From Paraburkholderia sp. SOS3 (GTDB lineage Bacteria > Pseudomonadota > Gammaproteobacteria > Burkholderiales > Burkholderiaceae), in contig NZ_CP018811.1 of assembly GCF_001922345.1 (NCBI RefSeq), positions 62,001 to 126,000 of the forward strand: a stretch of 64,000 nt of DNA, given 5' to 3'. Each line of letters opens with the position of its first letter. Positions within the stretch are counted from its first letter, which is position 1. The position numbers were made by a program, and so were the translations under genes. Below the pieces are notes generated by a model, which saw only the letters and a program-made list of their open reading frames with translations, was not told the origin of the DNA and did no database searches. Positions 11,331 through 20,429 of the stretch are shown here, in pieces.

Positions 11331-12365
11331 TCAGTCGTCCACCAATACCGCCTCGGCGACCGGCTGCGGCACGACCGTCGGGCGGCTTGGCGTGCGCCAC
11401 GTCACCGGCTCGCGCCGCTCGCGATCGACGGTCAGCGAAAACACATCGAAGCGGTTGTAGTAACCGACCACGTCGTGAAACTGCTTCGGCTCGATGCACC
11501 GGTTCAGATCGAATTGCGCGTACGCAATGCCTTCTTCGTCGGACAGCATGTCGCCAAGCGGCGTGCCGGTCGGGTCGACGAACATCGTTGCGGCGCGCGG
11601 CGAGCCGTCCAGCACCGCGGCAGCCGCGGGGTCGCGCGCAACGAGAAAGTCGCGCATCTCCGCATCCATATAGCCCGCGCAGATAATGCCGAACGCCTTG
11701 GCTTCGAACGAATGCGCGCCGGCGCGCAGCCGGTTGGCCGCGACGTTGTCGAAGTTGCCGCCGGTAACCGGGCGGCGCGTCGGCCACAGCGCGGGCCAGC
11801 TCGAAATATGAATCTGTTCGCCCTGAGCGATCAGCGAATAGCGCGCGAGCGGATTCGTGTTCTCGCCGCAAATCAGTCCGCCGATGCGGCCGATCCGCGT
11901 ATCGGCCACTTGCAGACCGGCGCCGTCGCCTGCTGCCCACACGAGTTTTTCGTAGAACGTCGGCACCAGTTTCCGATGCAGGTTCAGCACTTCGCCGCGA
12001 TCGTCGATCAGCACGTTCGAATTCCACAGGCAGCCGACACTCGCGTGCGAACGCTCGCTGAAACCCATCGATACGAACACGCCGTTGCGCTCGGCTTCGG
12101 CGGCGATTTCCGCGATTTCGCTGCCGTCCGCGTAGAGGCTTTCGTTCGCGAACCGTTCGAACAGATCGTGATTGTCGATCGGCGCCCACAGCGACGCCCA
12201 CACCGGAAACGCGGGGATATACGACTCGGGAAACGCGACGAGTTGCGCGCCGTGGCGGCTCGCCTCGCGGATCAGCGAAACGGCTTTCGCGACCGTTGCG
12301 CGCTTGTTCAGGAACACGGGCGCCGCATGAACCGCGGCAACCTTCACGACAGGAAGAGAGGACAT
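11331..12365 (-). CDS. Nitrilase (carbon-nitrogen hydrolase family)
   Basis: 344-aa enzyme of the nitrilase superfamily, length and sequence typical of true nitrilases that hydrolyse R-CN to a carboxylic acid and ammonia. The catalytic triad is visible: E47 in AFPESYIP, K132 in NLHRKLVPT, and the nucleophile C166 in GGLICGENTNPLARY. WPALWPTRRPVTGGNFDN is also characteristic. No signal peptide, so it acts in the cytosol. It lies 25 bp after the symporter gene on the same strand, suggesting that the transported compound, or one made from it, is the substrate (inference). Cyanide hydratase activity is not excluded but is less typical in bacteria. Confidence 0.88.
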   Translation of the reverse strand: MSSLPVVKVAAVHAAPVFLNKRATVAKAVSLIREASRHGAQLVAFPESYIPAFPVWASLWAPIDNHDLFERFANESLYADGSEIAEIAAEAERNGVFVSMGFSERSHASVGCLWNSNVLIDDRGEVLNLHRKLVPTFYEKLVWAAGDGAGLQVADTRIGRIGGLICGENTNPLARYSLIAQGEQIHISSWPALWPTRRPVTGGNFDNVAANRLRAGAHSFEAKAFGIICAGYMDAEMRDFLVARDPAAAAVLDGSPRAATMFVDPTGTPLGDMLSDEEGIAYAQFDLNRCIEPKQFHDVVGYYNRFDVFSLTVDRERREPVTWRTPSRPTVVPQPVAEAVLVDD

Positions 12366-12390
12366 GGTGATAGAACTCGAAGGGTGAATG

Positions 12391-14268
12391 TCAGTGATCG
12401 ACGGCGGTCATCGCGCCGTAGCCCGTCTCGCGACGCACGACGAGTTCGGCCCAGCGCTTGCGCGCCGAGGCGTCCCGCGTGAACAGCGAAACCATGAAAA
12501 CCAGCAGGAATCCGATCGGAATCGAAATAATTCCGGGATTGCGCAAAGCGATAAGCGGCGCTTTGAGCCCGACGATGCTCGTCGCGTCGGGCGCGATCGC
12601 ATCGGCGGCCGATTGCGCGGCGGCGCGGGTGCTCAGCAACTGCTGTTGCTTTGCGGTATCGACTAGCGGCGCGCCGGCGGCCAGTTGCCGGTCGATATCG
12701 GCGACCTGATGCAGCGCCTGCGCGCGGACCATCGCCGGATACGTCATGTTCGGCGAGACGAGCACGAGGCCAATCGCCACGAGCGTTCCGCCGACGATGC
12801 CGACCAGCACGCCTTGCGTCGTCGTGCGCTTCCAGTAAAGCGTGAGCACAAGCGCCGGAAGATTCGCCGACGCCGCGACCGCATAGCCGAGGCCGACGAG
12901 CTGTGCGACGTTCTGTCCACGCTCGAGAATGCTGACCGCGATCGCCACCGCACCGACCACGAGCGTCGCGATACGCGCGGCCGTGACCTGCTGCCTGTCC
13001 GTCGCGCGTCCGCTCTTCACCGCGCCGACATACACGTCGTGCGCAAGCGACGAAGCAGCGGCCAGCGTGAGGCCCGCGACCACGGCCACGATCGTCGCAA
13101 ACGCCACTGCGGCAATAAACGCGAGCATCAGGTCGCCGCCCACGCTGCCCCGGCCGCCGGCCAGCGCCTGAGCGAGCAGCGGCGCCGCGAGGTTGCCGCC
13201 CTTGTCGAGCGAAGCGATCAGCGGCGCGCCGACGAAATACGCAGCCGCAAAACCGATCACGACGATCGACAGATGACAGACGCCGATGCCGAGCATCGCC
13301 CACATCACCGACTGGCGCGCCGCTTTCGCATCCTTCACGGTGAACAGGCGCATCAGGATATGCGGCATCGCGGCGGTACCAAGCACGAGTGCGAGCCCGA
13401 GCGACAGCAGTTCGAGCGGCTTGTTCAGATACAGGCCCGGTTCGAGGAAGCGCCAGCCGAGTGCGTCGCCGGTGAGGCCGTGCGCGGCCGACATCGATGC
13501 GACGTGAGCCTGTACGAACGGACTGTGCACGACGGCATCCATGAATGCGGGCACATGGAAACCGAACGGCAGCCACGCGAGCACGACGAGCACGAACGAC
13601 GTGCCGATCAGCAGCACGGCCTTGATGACCTGCACCCAGGTGGTTGCCTTCATGCCGCCGCACGCGACGTACACGAGCATCAATCCGCCGACGCCGCAGA
13701 CCGACACGTTGTAGTCGATGCCGACGAGCGCGCGCACGATCACCGCGCCGCCGACGATCTGCGGAATCATGTACGCGAGCGCAACGACCACGCTCGACAC
13801 GGCCGATACCGCTTTGGTCGAACGGAAGCTGTTGCGCGCGACGAGCACGTCGCCGATCGTGTAGCGGCCGAGATTGCGGCACGGTTCGGCGATAAACAGC
13901 AGCACCGGGATGAACGCCGCGAAGAAGCCGACCAGATAGATCATGCCGTCGAAGCCGTACAGCGCGATCAGCCCTGACGCGCCGAGGAACGCGGCGGCGG
14001 ACAGATAATCGCCGGCGATCGCAAGGCCGTTTTTCGCGGGGCCGATGCCACCGCCCGCCGTATAGAAGTCGCCTGCGGTGCGGTTGCTGCGCGAGGCGAA
14101 CCATGTGATCAATAGCGTCGAGGCGATGACGAGGGCAAACACCGTGTAGGTCAGCAGCGGATGGCTGACGGCGCTACCGCCGGCGCCCGTTCCGGCGGCA
14201 TGCGCGCAGAGCGTCGTGCCGCCGAAGATCGCCGCCGCCCAGGCGGCGCGCAGCAGACTAGAACGCAT
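12391..14268 (-). CDS. Sodium:solute symporter, ActP-like
   Basis: 625-aa SSS-family transporter. A cleavable signal-like N-terminus (MRSSLLRAAWAAAIFGG...CAHAAG) precedes the first transmembrane helix, as in ActP. Family motifs are seen: SNRTAGDFYTAGGGIGPAKNG, GDYLSAAAFLGASGLIALYG, GRYTIGDVL and GTAAMPHILMRLFTVKDAK. The start is ATG 14268, right after GGAGGAAC; the frame runs on upstream but only over the DUF485 gene. Between the last helices (about 508-578) there is a hydrophilic, Ala/Gln-rich insertion (RAQALHQVADIDRQLAAG and following) that makes it longer than E. coli ActP (549 aa). Such pairs with DUF485 proteins take up acetate or other short carboxylates. Confidence 0.88.
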   Translation of the reverse strand: MRSSLLRAAWAAAIFGGTTLCAHAAGTGAGGSAVSHPLLTYTVFALVIASTLLITWFASRSNRTAGDFYTAGGGIGPAKNGLAIAGDYLSAAAFLGASGLIALYGFDGMIYLVGFFAAFIPVLLFIAEPCRNLGRYTIGDVLVARNSFRSTKAVSAVSSVVVALAYMIPQIVGGAVIVRALVGIDYNVSVCGVGGLMLVYVACGGMKATTWVQVIKAVLLIGTSFVLVVLAWLPFGFHVPAFMDAVVHSPFVQAHVASMSAAHGLTGDALGWRFLEPGLYLNKPLELLSLGLALVLGTAAMPHILMRLFTVKDAKAARQSVMWAMLGIGVCHLSIVVIGFAAAYFVGAPLIASLDKGGNLAAPLLAQALAGGRGSVGGDLMLAFIAAVAFATIVAVVAGLTLAAASSLAHDVYVGAVKSGRATDRQQVTAARIATLVVGAVAIAVSILERGQNVAQLVGLGYAVAASANLPALVLTLYWKRTTTQGVLVGIVGGTLVAIGLVLVSPNMTYPAMVRAQALHQVADIDRQLAAGAPLVDTAKQQQLLSTRAAAQSAADAIAPDATSIVGLKAPLIALRNPGIISIPIGFLLVFMVSLFTRDASARKRWAELVVRRETGYGAMTAVDH

Positions 14269-14602
14269 GATGTTCCTCCGCGAGGGAAATGCCTGCTTCG
14301 GGCTGCTGCCTGGCAAGACCGGCTGCCGTGCGATCGAGCGCAGCCGTGCGGCGCATGAAAACGTAGACAATCAGTCCGCCGAACGGATACTGCGAGACCG
14401 CGAACACGGTGCCCACATTGAGGCCCGCGGCCAGCTTGATGCGGAACACGTCCGGGCCCCACGCGATCAGCGCGGGAATCGAAAAGTAGTAGATCGCGGC
14501 CAGCACGCCGAGCACGACGATCGTGTTGCGGCGCTGGCGCGCCAGCCGTTTGAAGCGTTCGCTTGCGAGGATCGCTTCCCAGTCCGTGTCGCTTTGGGCC
14601 AT
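14258..14602 (-). CDS. DUF485 inner-membrane protein, YjcH-like
   Basis: 114-aa protein with two transmembrane helices (about 25-50 and 60-83) and DUF485 features (SERFKRLARQRRNTIVVLGVLAAIYYFSIP, then VGTVFAVSQYPFGGLIVYVFMRR). DUF485 genes nearly always precede ActP-type symporters and are thought to help the transporter. Here its last 11 bp overlap the symporter start, so the two are translationally coupled. It is the first gene of the DUF485-symporter-nitrilase-oxidoreductase run. The 163-bp gap to the divergent LysR gene should hold its promoter. Confidence 0.9.
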   Translation of the reverse strand: MAQSDTDWEAILASERFKRLARQRRNTIVVLGVLAAIYYFSIPALIAWGPDVFRIKLAAGLNVGTVFAVSQYPFGGLIVYVFMRRTAALDRTAAGLARQQPEAGISLAEEHHAF

Positions 14603-14765
14603 CGGTGTTCTCCGTCAGGTCGTCAGATGGGCCGCGACGAAGCGCCGGCCACTGATGCGAAGTCTATGAAAGCAACTTGTCAACGCGAACCGGAAAACAA
14701 TCTATGGCATGTGCAAATTTGCACTGCGAGAATGGCGCCATGAAAACAGAACACCGGCTGCTGCC

Positions 14766-15662
14766 ATGAACATGAATCGTCTGAGCTGGGACGACTTGCG
14801 GGTGTTTCTCGCGGTGGCGCGCGCGGGCAATCTTTCGAAAGCGGGGCGTGTGCTCGGCATGGACCACGCAACGGTCGGCCGGCGCATCTCGGCGCTCGAA
14901 TTCGCACTCGAAACGCCGGTATTCGAACGCGACCGGCAGGGCTACCGGCTCAATGCGCAGGGGCGCGAGATGCTCGCGCATGTCGAAGCGGTCGAGGCGA
15001 ATGTGCTGACGCTCGGCGATCTGCTGAACGGGGAGCAGCCGGGGTTATCCGGTCATGTGCGCATCGCGACGATGGAGGGCATTGCTTCGCTGTATCTGAG
15101 CGAGCAGTTTGTCGAGTTCAAGCGGCGTCAGCCGGGGATCGTCGTGGAGCTCGTGACGTCGGCGACCGATGTACGCATTTCGCACCGCGAGGCGGACCTC
15201 TTTCTCGGTTTCTTCGAACCGCGCGGCAATAACCTCAATATCGAGCCGATCGGGCGCTTCACGCTTTATCTGTATGCGCATCCCGATTACCTGGCGTCGT
15301 TCGGCACGCCGCACAGCGTCGAGGCGTTGAGGCAGCACCGCTTCGTCGGTTATGTCGACGATCTGATCCAGCTCGACGCGGTGCGCTGGCTCGAAGATGC
15401 GATCGACAATCCGCCGATCGCGTTTCACTCCACGAGCATGATCGCGCAGATGTTTGCGGCCGCGGCCGGTGCGGGCATCGTCATGCTGCCGACGTTCGCG
15501 CGCGCGGAGCGCTTCGGGCTTGTGCGGATTCTGGCGGAGCAGGTGCAGGTGAAACGCGATGTGTGGATGAGCGCGCATCAGTATTTGCGGCGCGTGCCGC
15601 GGATTACGGCGGTCGCGGCGTTTCTTGCCGAGGTGATGAAGCGCGATTATCCGTCGGTGTGA
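14766..15662 (+). CDS. LysR-family transcriptional regulator
   Basis: About 298 aa. The N-terminal winged helix-turn-helix is MNRLSWDDLRVFLAVARAGNLSKAGRVLGMDHATVGRRISALE (about residues 3-45), followed by a linker helix and a periplasmic-binding-protein-like effector domain (from about 90). The frame opens at 14709, but the extra residues are not LysR-like. ATG 14766 or 14772 fits the family start; no strong ribosome site separates them. It is transcribed away from the DUF485-symporter-nitrilase operon across 163 bp, the usual layout of a LysR regulator and its target. Effector unknown. Confidence 0.87.
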   Translation: MNMNRLSWDDLRVFLAVARAGNLSKAGRVLGMDHATVGRRISALEFALETPVFERDRQGYRLNAQGREMLAHVEAVEANVLTLGDLLNGEQPGLSGHVRIATMEGIASLYLSEQFVEFKRRQPGIVVELVTSATDVRISHREADLFLGFFEPRGNNLNIEPIGRFTLYLYAHPDYLASFGTPHSVEALRQHRFVGYVDDLIQLDAVRWLEDAIDNPPIAFHSTSMIAQMFAAAAGAGIVMLPTFARAERFGLVRILAEQVQVKRDVWMSAHQYLRRVPRITAVAAFLAEVMKRDYPSV

Positions 15663-15893
15663 GGGATGGGGCGCTGCGGCGTGATGGGTTGTTGATGATC
15701 GACGTCTTGCCACCGTTGCGCCCCGGTCATCCGTGTTAACATCGCGGGTCCTTGCAAGCGGCAGCGCGAGTCGAACCCATCCGCGCCGACGGTTCGCGCT
15801 TTTCGCGCGCGGTTATCGCCGCCGCTCGCAGCAGCCACGTATCACGGGCCGGGCCTTTGCGCCGCGCGCCCTTCATTGCCAAACCCACTGACG

Positions 15894-17987
15894 ATGTCCG
15901 CAGGCCTTAACTCCGCGCAAAGCGAAGCGGTGCGCTATCTCGACGGTCCCTGTCTCGTGCTCGCCGGCGCGGGCAGCGGCAAGACGCGCGTCATCACGCA
16001 GAAAATCGCGCACCTGATCGAAGCGAAGGGCTTCGAGCCGCGCCATATCGCGGCCGTCACCTTCACGAACAAGGCCGCCGCCGAAATGCGCGAGCGCGTC
16101 GGCAAGCTGCTCGAAGGCAAGACGCTGACCACGCCCGGCAAGGAAGGCCGCAAGGTACCCGTCAATCAGTTGACCGTCTGCACGTTCCACTCGCTCGGCG
16201 TGCAGATTCTGCGTCAGGAAGCCGAGCATGTCGGCCTCAAGCCGCAGTTCTCGATCATGGATGCGGACGACTGCTTCGCGATGATCCAGGAGCAGGTCGG
16301 CTCGACCGACAAGGGCTTTATCCGCAAAATCCAGTCGATCATTTCACTGTGGAAAAACGGGCTGATCATGCCCGATCAGGCGATGGCGATCGCCGCGAAC
16401 GAAGACGAGCATCAGGCCGCGATCGTCTACCGCAATTACGTCGCCACGCTGCATGCGTATCAGGCCGTCGACTTCGACGATCTGATCCGCCTGCCCGCCG
16501 AGCTCTTCGCGCAGAACGAACCGGTGCGCGACCGCTGGCAGAACAAGCTGCGTTATCTGCTGATCGACGAGTATCAGGACACCAACGCGTGCCAGTACGA
16601 ATTGCTGAAGCTGCTGGCCGGCCCGCGCGCCGCGTTCACCGCGGTCGGCGACGACGATCAGGCGATCTACGGCTGGCGCGGCGCGACGCTCGAAAATCTC
16701 GCGCAGCTCGGCAAGGATTTCCCGAAGCTGCATGTGATCAAGCTCGAGCAGAACTACCGTTCGACGGTGCGCATTCTGACCGCCGCGAACAACGTGATCG
16801 CGAACAATCCGAAACTGTTCGAAAAGAAGCTGTGGTCCGAGCACGGCATGGGCGATTCGATCACCGTCACGCCGTGCAACGACGAGGAGCACGAGGCCGA
16901 GTCCGTCGTGTTCCGGCTGTCCGCGCACAAGTTCGAGCGGCGCGCGCAGTTTCGCGATTACGCGATTCTGTATCGCGGCAATTTTCAGGCGCGCATTTTC
17001 GAGCAGGTGTTGCGGCGCGAGCGGATTCCGTATGTGCTGTCGGGTGGGCAATCGTTTTTCGATCGCGCGGAGATCAAGGATATTTGCGCGTACTTGCGGC
17101 TGATCGCGAATGCCGACGACGATCCGGCCTTTATCCGCGCGATCACCACGCCGCGGCGCGGCGTCGGCAATACCACGCTCGAGGCGCTCGGCTCGTTCGC
17201 GGGACAGGCGAAGGTGTCGCTGTTCGAGGCCGTGTATATGGGCGGCATCGAAGCGCGGTTGTCGGCGCGGCAAGTCGAGCCGCTGCGCATGTTCTGCGAT
17301 TTCATCCAGCGGCTCACCGAGCGCGCCGATAAGGATCCGGCCACCACGGTGCTCGACGATCTGATGGAGGCGATCCATTACGAGGCTTATCTGTACGATG
17401 CGTTCGACGAACGGCAGGCGCAGACGAAATGGCAGAACGTGCTCGAGTTTCTCGAGTGGTTAAAGCGCAAGGGCACGAAGCCCGAGCCTGAAGTGACCGA
17501 AGACGGCGACGCCACCGGCTTCGATAACGCCGACGGCCTCGCGGACACCGGTAAAAACCTGCTCGGCCTGATTCAGACGGTCGCGCTGATGTCGATGCTC
17601 GAAGGCAAGGAAGAAGACCCGGACGCGGTGCGGTTGTCCACCGTGCATGCGTCGAAGGGGCTCGAGTATCCGCACGTGTTTCTCGTTGGTGTCGAGGAAG
17701 GGATCATGCCGCACCGCGGCGGCAGCGACGACGATACCCCGGTTGACGATGCGCGCATCGAGGAAGAACGCCGGCTGATGTACGTCGCGATTACGCGCGC
17801 GCAACGCAGTTTGCATCTGAACTGGTGCAAGAAGCGCAAGCGCGCGCGAGAGACCATTGTGTGCGAGCCGTCGCGCTTTATTCCGGAGATGGGGCTCGAC
17901 GAAGCGCCGCCGCCCACCGAAGACGAAGCGCCGATGACGCCGAAGGACCGGTTGGCGAGTTTGAAGGCGTTGTTGCAGAAGGGGTGA
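15894..17987 (+). CDS. rep: ATP-dependent DNA helicase, Rep/UvrD (SF1A)
   Basis: About 697 aa, close to E. coli Rep in length and shorter than most UvrD proteins, so I prefer Rep. It unwinds DNA 3' to 5' and helps forks restart. Motifs in order: N-terminal Q-type region LNSAQSEAVRYLDGP; Walker A AGAGSGKT (24-31); Ia FTNKAAAEMRERV; II LLIDEYQDTNACQYELL; III VGDDDQAIYGWRGA; IV EQNYRS; V VRLSTVHASKGLEYPHVFLVG; VI EERRLMYVAITRAQ. The frame opens at 15876, but ATG 15894 gives the family-typical N-terminus (MSAGLNSAQ). It is followed by an intrinsic terminator. Confidence 0.88.
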   Translation: MSAGLNSAQSEAVRYLDGPCLVLAGAGSGKTRVITQKIAHLIEAKGFEPRHIAAVTFTNKAAAEMRERVGKLLEGKTLTTPGKEGRKVPVNQLTVCTFHSLGVQILRQEAEHVGLKPQFSIMDADDCFAMIQEQVGSTDKGFIRKIQSIISLWKNGLIMPDQAMAIAANEDEHQAAIVYRNYVATLHAYQAVDFDDLIRLPAELFAQNEPVRDRWQNKLRYLLIDEYQDTNACQYELLKLLAGPRAAFTAVGDDDQAIYGWRGATLENLAQLGKDFPKLHVIKLEQNYRSTVRILTAANNVIANNPKLFEKKLWSEHGMGDSITVTPCNDEEHEAESVVFRLSAHKFERRAQFRDYAILYRGNFQARIFEQVLRRERIPYVLSGGQSFFDRAEIKDICAYLRLIANADDDPAFIRAITTPRRGVGNTTLEALGSFAGQAKVSLFEAVYMGGIEARLSARQVEPLRMFCDFIQRLTERADKDPATTVLDDLMEAIHYEAYLYDAFDERQAQTKWQNVLEFLEWLKRKGTKPEPEVTEDGDATGFDNADGLADTGKNLLGLIQTVALMSMLEGKEEDPDAVRLSTVHASKGLEYPHVFLVGVEEGIMPHRGGSDDDTPVDDARIEEERRLMYVAITRAQRSLHLNWCKKRKRARETIVCEPSRFIPEMGLDEAPPPTEDEAPMTPKDRLASLKALLQKG

Positions 17988-18016
17988 GTCGGACGATTTG
18001 CTTTGCTTGCTCAATG

Positions 18017-18070
18017 AAAAATCCCTGCGAAAGAGGCGTTGATTGCCTTTTGTTCGCAGGGATTTTTTTT
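18017..18070 (+). terminator. Intrinsic terminator after rep
   Basis: AAAATCCCTGCGAA (from 18018) pairs with TTCGCAGGGATTTT (from 18053) across a ~20-nt loop and runs into eight Ts. The matching A-run on the 5' side means it could also stop minus-strand transcription from the cytochrome gene. Confidence 0.85.
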
Positions 18071-18150
18071 GTCCCGGTTTGGTGACGCTGGACCGGGGCG
18101 CCCGAGGCCGGTTCCGGACCGCGCGCGTCCGGGTCCGGGTTCGGTGACGC

Positions 18151-19092
18151 CTATTTGGCCGCGTTGAGCATATAGTCGACGGCCGCTTTGACATCCGCGT
18201 CGGACGCGTTCGAACCGCCTTTCGGCGGCATGGCGCCTTTGCCGTGCAATGCGTAGTTGTAGATCGTGTCGATCGGGTCTTTCAGGCGCGGCGCCCATGC
18301 GGCTTTATCGCCGAACTTCGGCGCGTTCAGCACGCCGGCCGCGTGACACGCCTGGCAAACTTGCTGGTACAGCGCCTTGCCGGCCTGGGCCGAATCCGCG
18401 GCGGTTTGCTGACCGCCGCCCGCGGCCGTTTGCGGCACGTTGGCGAGGGCCGCGACGGCGGCGGCCGCTTGTGCGGCGCCCGGTTCGGAGGCGGCTGCGC
18501 CCTGATCGGCAGCGGCGACGGCGCCGGAGGCACCGGCCGCACCGGCGGGCGCGGCAGCGGACGACGCGCCCGCTGCGGGCGCGCCGGGCACGGGCTTGGG
18601 CGGGTCTTCGAAATGGGCGCCGGCGTTGTTGGCCATGTAGGCGACGGCGCGGCCGATTTCGTAGTCGCTGTAGTCGTCGGGGCTGGTGCCGCCGCGCGGG
18701 GGCATGGCGCCTTTGCCGGTCAGCGCGGTGTGCCAGAGCGTGTCGAAGCCTTGGGCGATACGCGGGGCCCAGTCGGCGGTATTGGTGAATTTGGGGGCGC
18801 CGGCGGCGCCGGTCGCGTGACAGGCCGAGCAGACGGCCTTGTAGACCTCTTCGCCGGTCTTGTAGGTGCGCGGCGCGTTCGCGTCGCGGATCTCGACTTG
18901 CGCGATGGGGGCGATGCGCTTGGCCACTTCCGCGTCGGACAGGCCGTCGGTACCGGCGCCGGTGCGGGTCGAACTGTCGACGTAATGAGCGAGCAGAACG
19001 ATGACGATAATGGGGATGGCAAAGCTGGCGATGACTGCGGCAATCAGCTGCCCGGGGGTTTTGATCGGGGCTCCGTGTGGTGCTTCGCTCAT
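18151..19092 (-). CDS. Membrane-anchored dihaem cytochrome c (c5 type)
   Basis: 313 aa. An uncleaved N-terminal anchor (LIAAVIASFAIPIIVIVLLAHYV, ~17-38) is followed by two c-type haem domains on the periplasmic side. Haem 1 is C88-SA-C-H92 with M130 in GKGAMPPRGG as likely axial ligand. Haem 2 is C246-QA-C-H250 with a second GKGAMPPKGG. The domains are joined by an Ala/Pro/Gly-rich linker (~162-238). This is the usual CytC5-like electron carrier of Burkholderiaceae, feeding terminal oxidases. The two domains are similar, as expected from an internal duplication. It is monocistronic and faces the helicase gene. Confidence 0.88.
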   Translation of the reverse strand: MSEAPHGAPIKTPGQLIAAVIASFAIPIIVIVLLAHYVDSSTRTGAGTDGLSDAEVAKRIAPIAQVEIRDANAPRTYKTGEEVYKAVCSACHATGAAGAPKFTNTADWAPRIAQGFDTLWHTALTGKGAMPPRGGTSPDDYSDYEIGRAVAYMANNAGAHFEDPPKPVPGAPAAGASSAAAPAGAAGASGAVAAADQGAAASEPGAAQAAAAVAALANVPQTAAGGGQQTAADSAQAGKALYQQVCQACHAAGVLNAPKFGDKAAWAPRLKDPIDTIYNYALHGKGAMPPKGGSNASDADVKAAVDYMLNAAK

Positions 19093-19451
19093 GCTTGTCT
19101 CGTCTCCCGTGAATTGTGAGCGGTACAGCGCGACGGCAACGACTGTTATTGTTGATCAGGCCACGGTCGATTATAAGCGGAAGGTTTCGGCGCGGGCGAG
19201 CGTGCGGCGGGGGTGTTCAGCAGGCGTTTACCCGCAGTTTTGGGTTGTTTGTTGCGCGATTTGGGGTGGGTTTGGGGGGAGTTCGATGCAGGGCGGATAG
19301 GCGCCGCGCGGCTGACGCGGTGGACGGGTCAGGGGAAACAAGGTATGCTTTCGGACTTGCCTGGCGCTGGTTTTGTTTGGTTTTTCTCGTTTGTTCCGGT
19401 TTTTTCCGGGTCTTTCGGTTCTCAGCGCCTGCGCAGCATCCCTCCCGATAC
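19093..19451. other. Intergenic region between cytochrome gene and tRNA-Arg
   Basis: No convincing coding sequence. It must hold the cytochrome promoter (minus strand) and the tRNA promoter (plus strand). The right part is unusually rich in T on the plus strand (about 19370-19430), different from flanking DNA. I see no clear -35/-10 pair. Open frames on both strands run across the tRNA and are shadows. Confidence 0.5.
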
Positions 19452-19527
19452 GCGCCCGTAGCTCAATGGATAGAGTACTGCCCTCCGAAGGCAGGGGTTG
19501 CTGGTTCGATCCCAGCCGGGCGCGCCA
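19452..19527 (+). tRNA. tRNA-Arg (anticodon CCG)
   Basis: Complete cloverleaf by eye: acceptor GCGCCCG (19452-19458) pairs with CGGGCGC (19517-19523); D arm GCTC...GAGT; anticodon stem CTGCC/GGCAG enclosing loop CTCCGAA with anticodon CCG; T arm GCTGG-TTCGATC-CCAGC; discriminator G and an encoded CCA (19525-19527). It reads CGG codons. The DNA to its right is an accessory patch, so this tRNA may have been an integration site, but I find no second copy of its 3' end. Confidence 0.97.
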
Positions 19528-19864
19528 AAATTCGAAGTGGTACGTAAATCCAGGCCCTAAGGCAAATGCCGAGGCTTTTTTCATTTCCAGCGTCGTCCGA
19601 AACACCGCCTTATGCTCCATGTAGCGGAAAAGCGGCAGACTTGCGATTAGTCCAGACGCAACAAGAGCACAAAACGTCCGGAACGATGGTGGAATATGAA
19701 AAAAGGGCAACTACTTCAAGCCGAGATTCGTAGCGTGAGGTAACCCAGACCGTTGCTCGGCAGTCGTTCGAATGTGCCCCGCTTCGTGGAAAATGCCAAA
19801 GTGACGGTCAACGTAGCATCACTGCGGACCGGAGAGCCTACCTCCCCGGCCCTAACACTCTAAA
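19528..19864. other. Non-coding or degraded DNA downstream of tRNA-Arg
   Basis: Base composition drops below the surrounding level. No open frame has protein-like content; the minus-strand frame across it continues through the tRNA and is not a gene. No integrase remnant, att repeat or terminator could be recognised. Confidence 0.4.
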
Positions 19865-20107
19865 TCAAGCAGGCGTTATAACAAGCCTCCCCTTCTCCAC
19901 TTCCACCCGAACCTTCCCAGAAATATCAAACCCCGCCTCATTCAGCCAGCGCCCCGAAAGACGAATCCAGGGCACAGGCGGATAGTCCTCGTAGCTGCTC
20001 TTCCAGGACGGCCAATGCTTAGGCCGATTAAACGGCTGGCGTAGTCTAGACACGGTCAAGTAGCGAACCGAAGTTCCGTTCTCTGTTTTATGATTGCGTT
20101 CAGCCAT
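19865..20107 (-). CDS. SymE-family toxin (type I toxin-antitoxin-like)
   Basis: 80 aa from ATG 20107, which has AGGAGAG about 7 nt upstream; the frame is open further but the extra 35 residues are Lys/Arg-rich and lack a ribosome site. The sequence carries the SymE family core: SVRYLTVSRLRQ, then PWIRLSGRWLNEAGFDISGK and VRVEVEKGRLVITPA, the AbrB-like fold of SOS-induced SymE. In E. coli SymE is an RNA-targeting, nucleoid-associated toxin repressed by an antisense RNA, SymR. I see no consensus LexA box or obvious antisense promoter here, so regulation is unknown. It lies behind tRNA-Arg in a patch of foreign-looking genes. Confidence 0.8.
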   Translation of the reverse strand: MAERNHKTENGTSVRYLTVSRLRQPFNRPKHWPSWKSSYEDYPPVPWIRLSGRWLNEAGFDISGKVRVEVEKGRLVITPA

Positions 20108-20429
20108 GGTCAACTCTCCTGTGAGTTGGTTGTGGTTAGCGGGTCGTTTGGGTTGCCGCCCATTCGGCCCGCGCTTCTTCTCCTTCCTCTCCTCTCTTAT
20201 CGCGAAGTTCATCCCTTGCCGGGACTACGTTCTAATTGATTAGCGATCCAATCAATTTTCCCCGATAGTTTTGGATAATGCAAACCAGCTACCGAAGATG
20301 GGAAGGATCCGAATGTTCTGCTCAAGACATTTGAATAACTAAGACAACATCTCTCCAAATCTTCATTCGTTTGCCTTAGCGATTAGCGCCGCGCCACACA
20401 CTGTCGAATATCGGCAATCTAGGCCGGTC
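20108..20429. other. Intergenic region upstream of symE homologue
   Basis: AT-richer than the rest of the window, especially 20225-20370. It should contain the symE promoter on the minus strand and perhaps an antisense RNA start. No gene-like frame. The left edge of the broken glycosyltransferase lies somewhere near 20400-20430, where reading frames contain stops. Confidence 0.4.

Noticed and set aside
10073..11686. Plus-strand frame opposite the oxidoreductase
   Set aside because: No ribosome site, Arg-rich content, and it crosses the nitrilase as well.
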